Positions 3,783 to 5,978 of a DNA stretch of 5,978 bases are shown in pieces. Within the stretch, counting starts at the first letter, position 1; each line of letters starts with the position of its first letter. Location: contig CAYNSR010000032.1 in NCBI GenBank assembly GCA_964400125.1, positions 1-5,978 on the forward strand. The letters run 5' to 3'. Source of the DNA: Micavibrio sp964400125 (GTDB taxonomy: Bacteria; Pseudomonadota; Alphaproteobacteria; Micavibrionales; Micavibrionaceae). Below the pieces are notes generated by a model. The model was not told the origin of the DNA. It did no database searches and saw only the letters and a list, made by a program, of their open reading frames with translations. Position numbers and translations under genes: made by a program.

Positions 3783-5879
3783 ATGGCCCGCGAAACAGCG
3801 CTCGAACATTACCGCAATATCGGCATCATGGCTCACATTGATGCCGGGAAAACCACGACCACAGAGCGGATTTTGTACTACACCGGCAAGTCTCACAAAA
3901 TCGGTGAGGTGCATGACGGTGCTGCGACCATGGACTGGATGGAGCAGGAGCAAGAGCGCGGGATCACCATCACATCCGCTGCGACCACCTGTTTCTGGAG
4001 CCATACTGGCACCGACCAGAAATACCGCATCAACATTATCGATACCCCCGGACACGTTGATTTCACCATTGAGGTCGAGCGTTCCTTGCGCGTTCTTGAT
4101 GGCGCTGTTTGTTTGCTGGACGGGAACCAGGGTGTCGAGCCGCAGACTGAAACCGTCTGGCGTCAGGCTGACAAGTACAAAGTGCCGCGCATCGTTTTCG
4201 CCAATAAAATGGACAAGATTGGCGCTGATTTCTATATGTGCGTCGATACCATCATCAAGCGTCTGGGTGTAACCCCTGCCATTCTGACTTTGCCGATCGG
4301 CATTGAGAGCGATTTCATCGGTGTTGTCGATCTGGTGCAGATGAAGGCTATCATCTGGGATTCGGATACGCTGGGCGCGACCTACAAGGTCACAGATATC
4401 CCGGCTGATCTGGTCGAAAAGGCGCAGGAATACCGCGCCAAACTGATTGAAACCGCTGTCGAGATGGATGATGCAGCTATGGAAGCCTATCTGGAAGGCA
4501 AAGAGCCGGATATGGCAACGCTGAAAAAATGCATCCGTCTCGGGACGCTGGGCTACAAATTCGTGCCCGTCATGTGCGGATCGTCCTTCAAGAACAAGGG
4601 CGTCCAGCCGATGCTGGACGCGGTTGTCGATTACCTGCCTTCACCGCTTGATGTCGGTGCCGTCAGGGGCAAGCAGTATCAGGGTGAGGGTGACGATAGC
4701 CGTCCGTGCAGCGACGAAGCGCCGTTCTCGGCGCTGGCGTTCAAAATCATGAACGATCCGTTCGTCGGTTCCCTGACTTTCGCCCGGATTTATTCCGGCA
4801 AACTTGAAGCTGGAACGTATGTCCTCAATTCGGTCAAGGAAAACAAGGAGCGTATTGGCCGCATGTTGCTGATGCATTCCAACAACCGTGAAGAAATCAA
4901 GGAAGCTTCCGCCGGGGACATCGTTGCTCTCGTCGGTCTGAAAGATACCACGACCGGGGATACGCTGTGCGATCCATCGAAGCCGATCGTGCTGGAGCGC
5001 ATGGAGTTTCCAGAGCCTGTTATCGAGATCGCGGTCGAGCCGAAAACCAAGGCAGATCAGGAAAAAATGGGCATCGCCCTGCAACGCCTTGCGGCAGAAG
5101 ACCCGTCTTTCCGTGTGTCGGTCGATCATGAATCCGGCCAGACCATCATGAAGGGCATGGGCGAGCTTCACCTCGATATTCTGGTTGACCGCATGAAGCG
5201 CGAGTTCAAGGTAGAAGCAAATATCGGTGCACCGCAGGTTGCCTATCGTGAGACGATTACAAAGAAATTCCAGGTTGATTACACTCACAAGAAACAATCC
5301 GGTGGTTCGGGCCAGTACGCGCGCGTCATCATGGATTTTGAGCCGGGTGAAGGTGGTTCTGGCTACCAGTTTGAAAGCAAGATCGTCGGCGGTGCTATTC
5401 CCAAGGAATATATCCCCGGTGTCCAGAAGGGCCTGCTGAACGCGAAAGAAACCGGTGTTATGGCCGGGTTCCCGGTCGTTGACTTCAAAGTCAGTCTGGT
5501 GGACGGCGCTTTCCACGACGTCGACTCTTCCGCTCTGGCTTTCGAGATCGCTGCGCGTGCGGCTTTCAAGGAAGCCATGCAGGCCGCTGGCCCGCAATTG
5601 CTTGAGCCGATGATGAATGTCGAGGTTGTAACACCGGAAGAATATATGGGTGACATTATCGGCGACCTGAACAGCCGCCGTGGCCAAATCAGCAGCATGA
5701 GCGACCGCGGTAACGCCAAGGTGATTGCCGCGCTGGTGCCGCTGGCAGCGATGTTCGGTTACATCAATACCCTGCGCTCGATGTCTCAGGGCCGTGCGCA
5801 GTACACGATGCAGTTTGATCACTATTCACCGGTGCCGGCTAACGTCGCTGCTGAGGTGAAGGCCAAGCTGGCATCGTAA
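3783..5879 (+). CDS. fusA: Translation elongation factor G
   Basis: EF-G is the GTPase that drives tRNA-mRNA translocation and, with RRF, ribosome recycling. The 698-residue product is full length. The G domain shows the P-loop AHIDAGKTT (17-25), switch I RGITI (59-63), DTPGH (87-91, with catalytic H91), NKMD (141-144) and G5 GSS (266-268). Domain II follows from about residue 300. MGELHLDI (459-466) lies in domain III. The domain IV region begins near GGSGQYARV (507-515) and includes the HDVDSSALAFEIAARAAFKE segment. Domain V ends with MSQGRAQYTMQFDHYSPVP. No frameshift or motif loss is seen, so it is the canonical housekeeping EF-G. The ribosome binding site GAGGA (3767-3771) overlaps the rpsG stop, 11 nt before the ATG, suggesting coupled translation. 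Confidence 0.98.
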   Translation: MARETALEHYRNIGIMAHIDAGKTTTTERILYYTGKSHKIGEVHDGAATMDWMEQEQERGITITSAATTCFWSHTGTDQKYRINIIDTPGHVDFTIEVERSLRVLDGAVCLLDGNQGVEPQTETVWRQADKYKVPRIVFANKMDKIGADFYMCVDTIIKRLGVTPAILTLPIGIESDFIGVVDLVQMKAIIWDSDTLGATYKVTDIPADLVEKAQEYRAKLIETAVEMDDAAMEAYLEGKEPDMATLKKCIRLGTLGYKFVPVMCGSSFKNKGVQPMLDAVVDYLPSPLDVGAVRGKQYQGEGDDSRPCSDEAPFSALAFKIMNDPFVGSLTFARIYSGKLEAGTYVLNSVKENKERIGRMLLMHSNNREEIKEASAGDIVALVGLKDTTTGDTLCDPSKPIVLERMEFPEPVIEIAVEPKTKADQEKMGIALQRLAAEDPSFRVSVDHESGQTIMKGMGELHLDILVDRMKREFKVEANIGAPQVAYRETITKKFQVDYTHKKQSGGSGQYARVIMDFEPGEGGSGYQFESKIVGGAIPKEYIPGVQKGLLNAKETGVMAGFPVVDFKVSLVDGAFHDVDSSALAFEIAARAAFKEAMQAAGPQLLEPMMNVEVVTPEEYMGDIIGDLNSRRGQISSMSDRGNAKVIAALVPLAAMFGYINTLRSMSQGRAQYTMQFDHYSPVPANVAAEVKAKLAS

Positions 5880-5927
5880 CTACACAGATACATTGAAACG
5901 CTTTATCAGGTAGAAGGAAGAAGAAAA

Positions 5928-5978
5928 ATGGCAAAAGGTAAATTCGAGCGGACGAAGCCGCATGTGAATATCGGAACG
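5928..5978 (+). CDS. tuf: Elongation factor Tu, N-terminal start (truncated by window edge)
   Basis: EF-Tu delivers aminoacyl-tRNA to the ribosome as a GTP complex. Only 17 codons are present, MAKGKFERTKPHVNIGT, which match the highly conserved EF-Tu N-terminus just before the GHVDHGKT P-loop. AGAAGGA (5912-5918), 9 nt before the ATG, is a fitting ribosome binding site. The spacer from fusA is 48 nt with no terminator-like structure, so it is cotranscribed with fusA. Position 4 is Gly, where Ala is common in alphaproteobacteria; this is a minor variation. Confidence 0.95.
   Translation, partial: MAKGKFERTKPHVNIGT

Noticed and set aside
4641..5822. Long open frame of 393 codons on the minus strand, antisense to fusA
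   Set aside because: It lies wholly inside the well-supported EF-G gene, its translation has no recognisable domain and is rich in His, Arg and Leu as expected from reverse-complemented codons, and no promoter or ribosome binding site was seen.

Overview
The window is a piece of the conserved rpoBC-str ribosomal/transcription locus of a bacterium. It holds the 3' end of rpoC, then rpsL, rpsG and fusA complete, then the first 17 codons of tuf. The protein sequences (EF-G with the HDGAATMDWMEQEQERGITI stretch, S12, S7, EF-Tu) look alphaproteobacterial. I infer an alphaproteobacterium, perhaps a deep-branching one because S12 and S7 carry small length differences. I cannot name a genus. Base composition is moderately GC-rich throughout.

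Layout. Positions 1-504 are the C-terminal 167 residues of RpoC, followed by a clear intrinsic terminator (525-553). A good sigma70-type promoter (583-612) then drives two co-directional accessory genes. The first (657-1442) encodes a HAD-fold protein whose motif I nucleophile Asp is replaced by Asn. The second (1485-2504) encodes a divergent ADP-ribosylglycohydrolase (DraG/ARH-like) with recognisable metal-binding motifs. A GC-rich stretch running into a T-tract (2507-2542) may end this unit. A second promoter (2591-2619), with T-tracts upstream and a GC-rich discriminator, precedes a leader of about 250 nt containing several strong inverted repeats. After it come rpsL (2878), rpsG (3283), fusA (3783) and tuf (5928), tightly packed with spacers of 21, 14 and 48 nt.

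How it works together. The str operon genes make S12, S7, EF-G and EF-Tu and are almost certainly one transcript. The HAD/DraG pair is a self-contained two-gene unit placed between rpoC and rpsL, with its own promoter and a terminator on at least the upstream side. Its substrates are unknown. The DraG-like protein suggests removal of ADP-ribose from a target, and the HAD-like partner may be a pseudo-phosphatase acting as a binding or regulatory subunit. The two points most worth a second look are this pair and the structured rpsL leader. The leader may be an autoregulatory RNA, since the rpsL-rpsG spacer is too short to hold an E. coli-style S7 binding structure.
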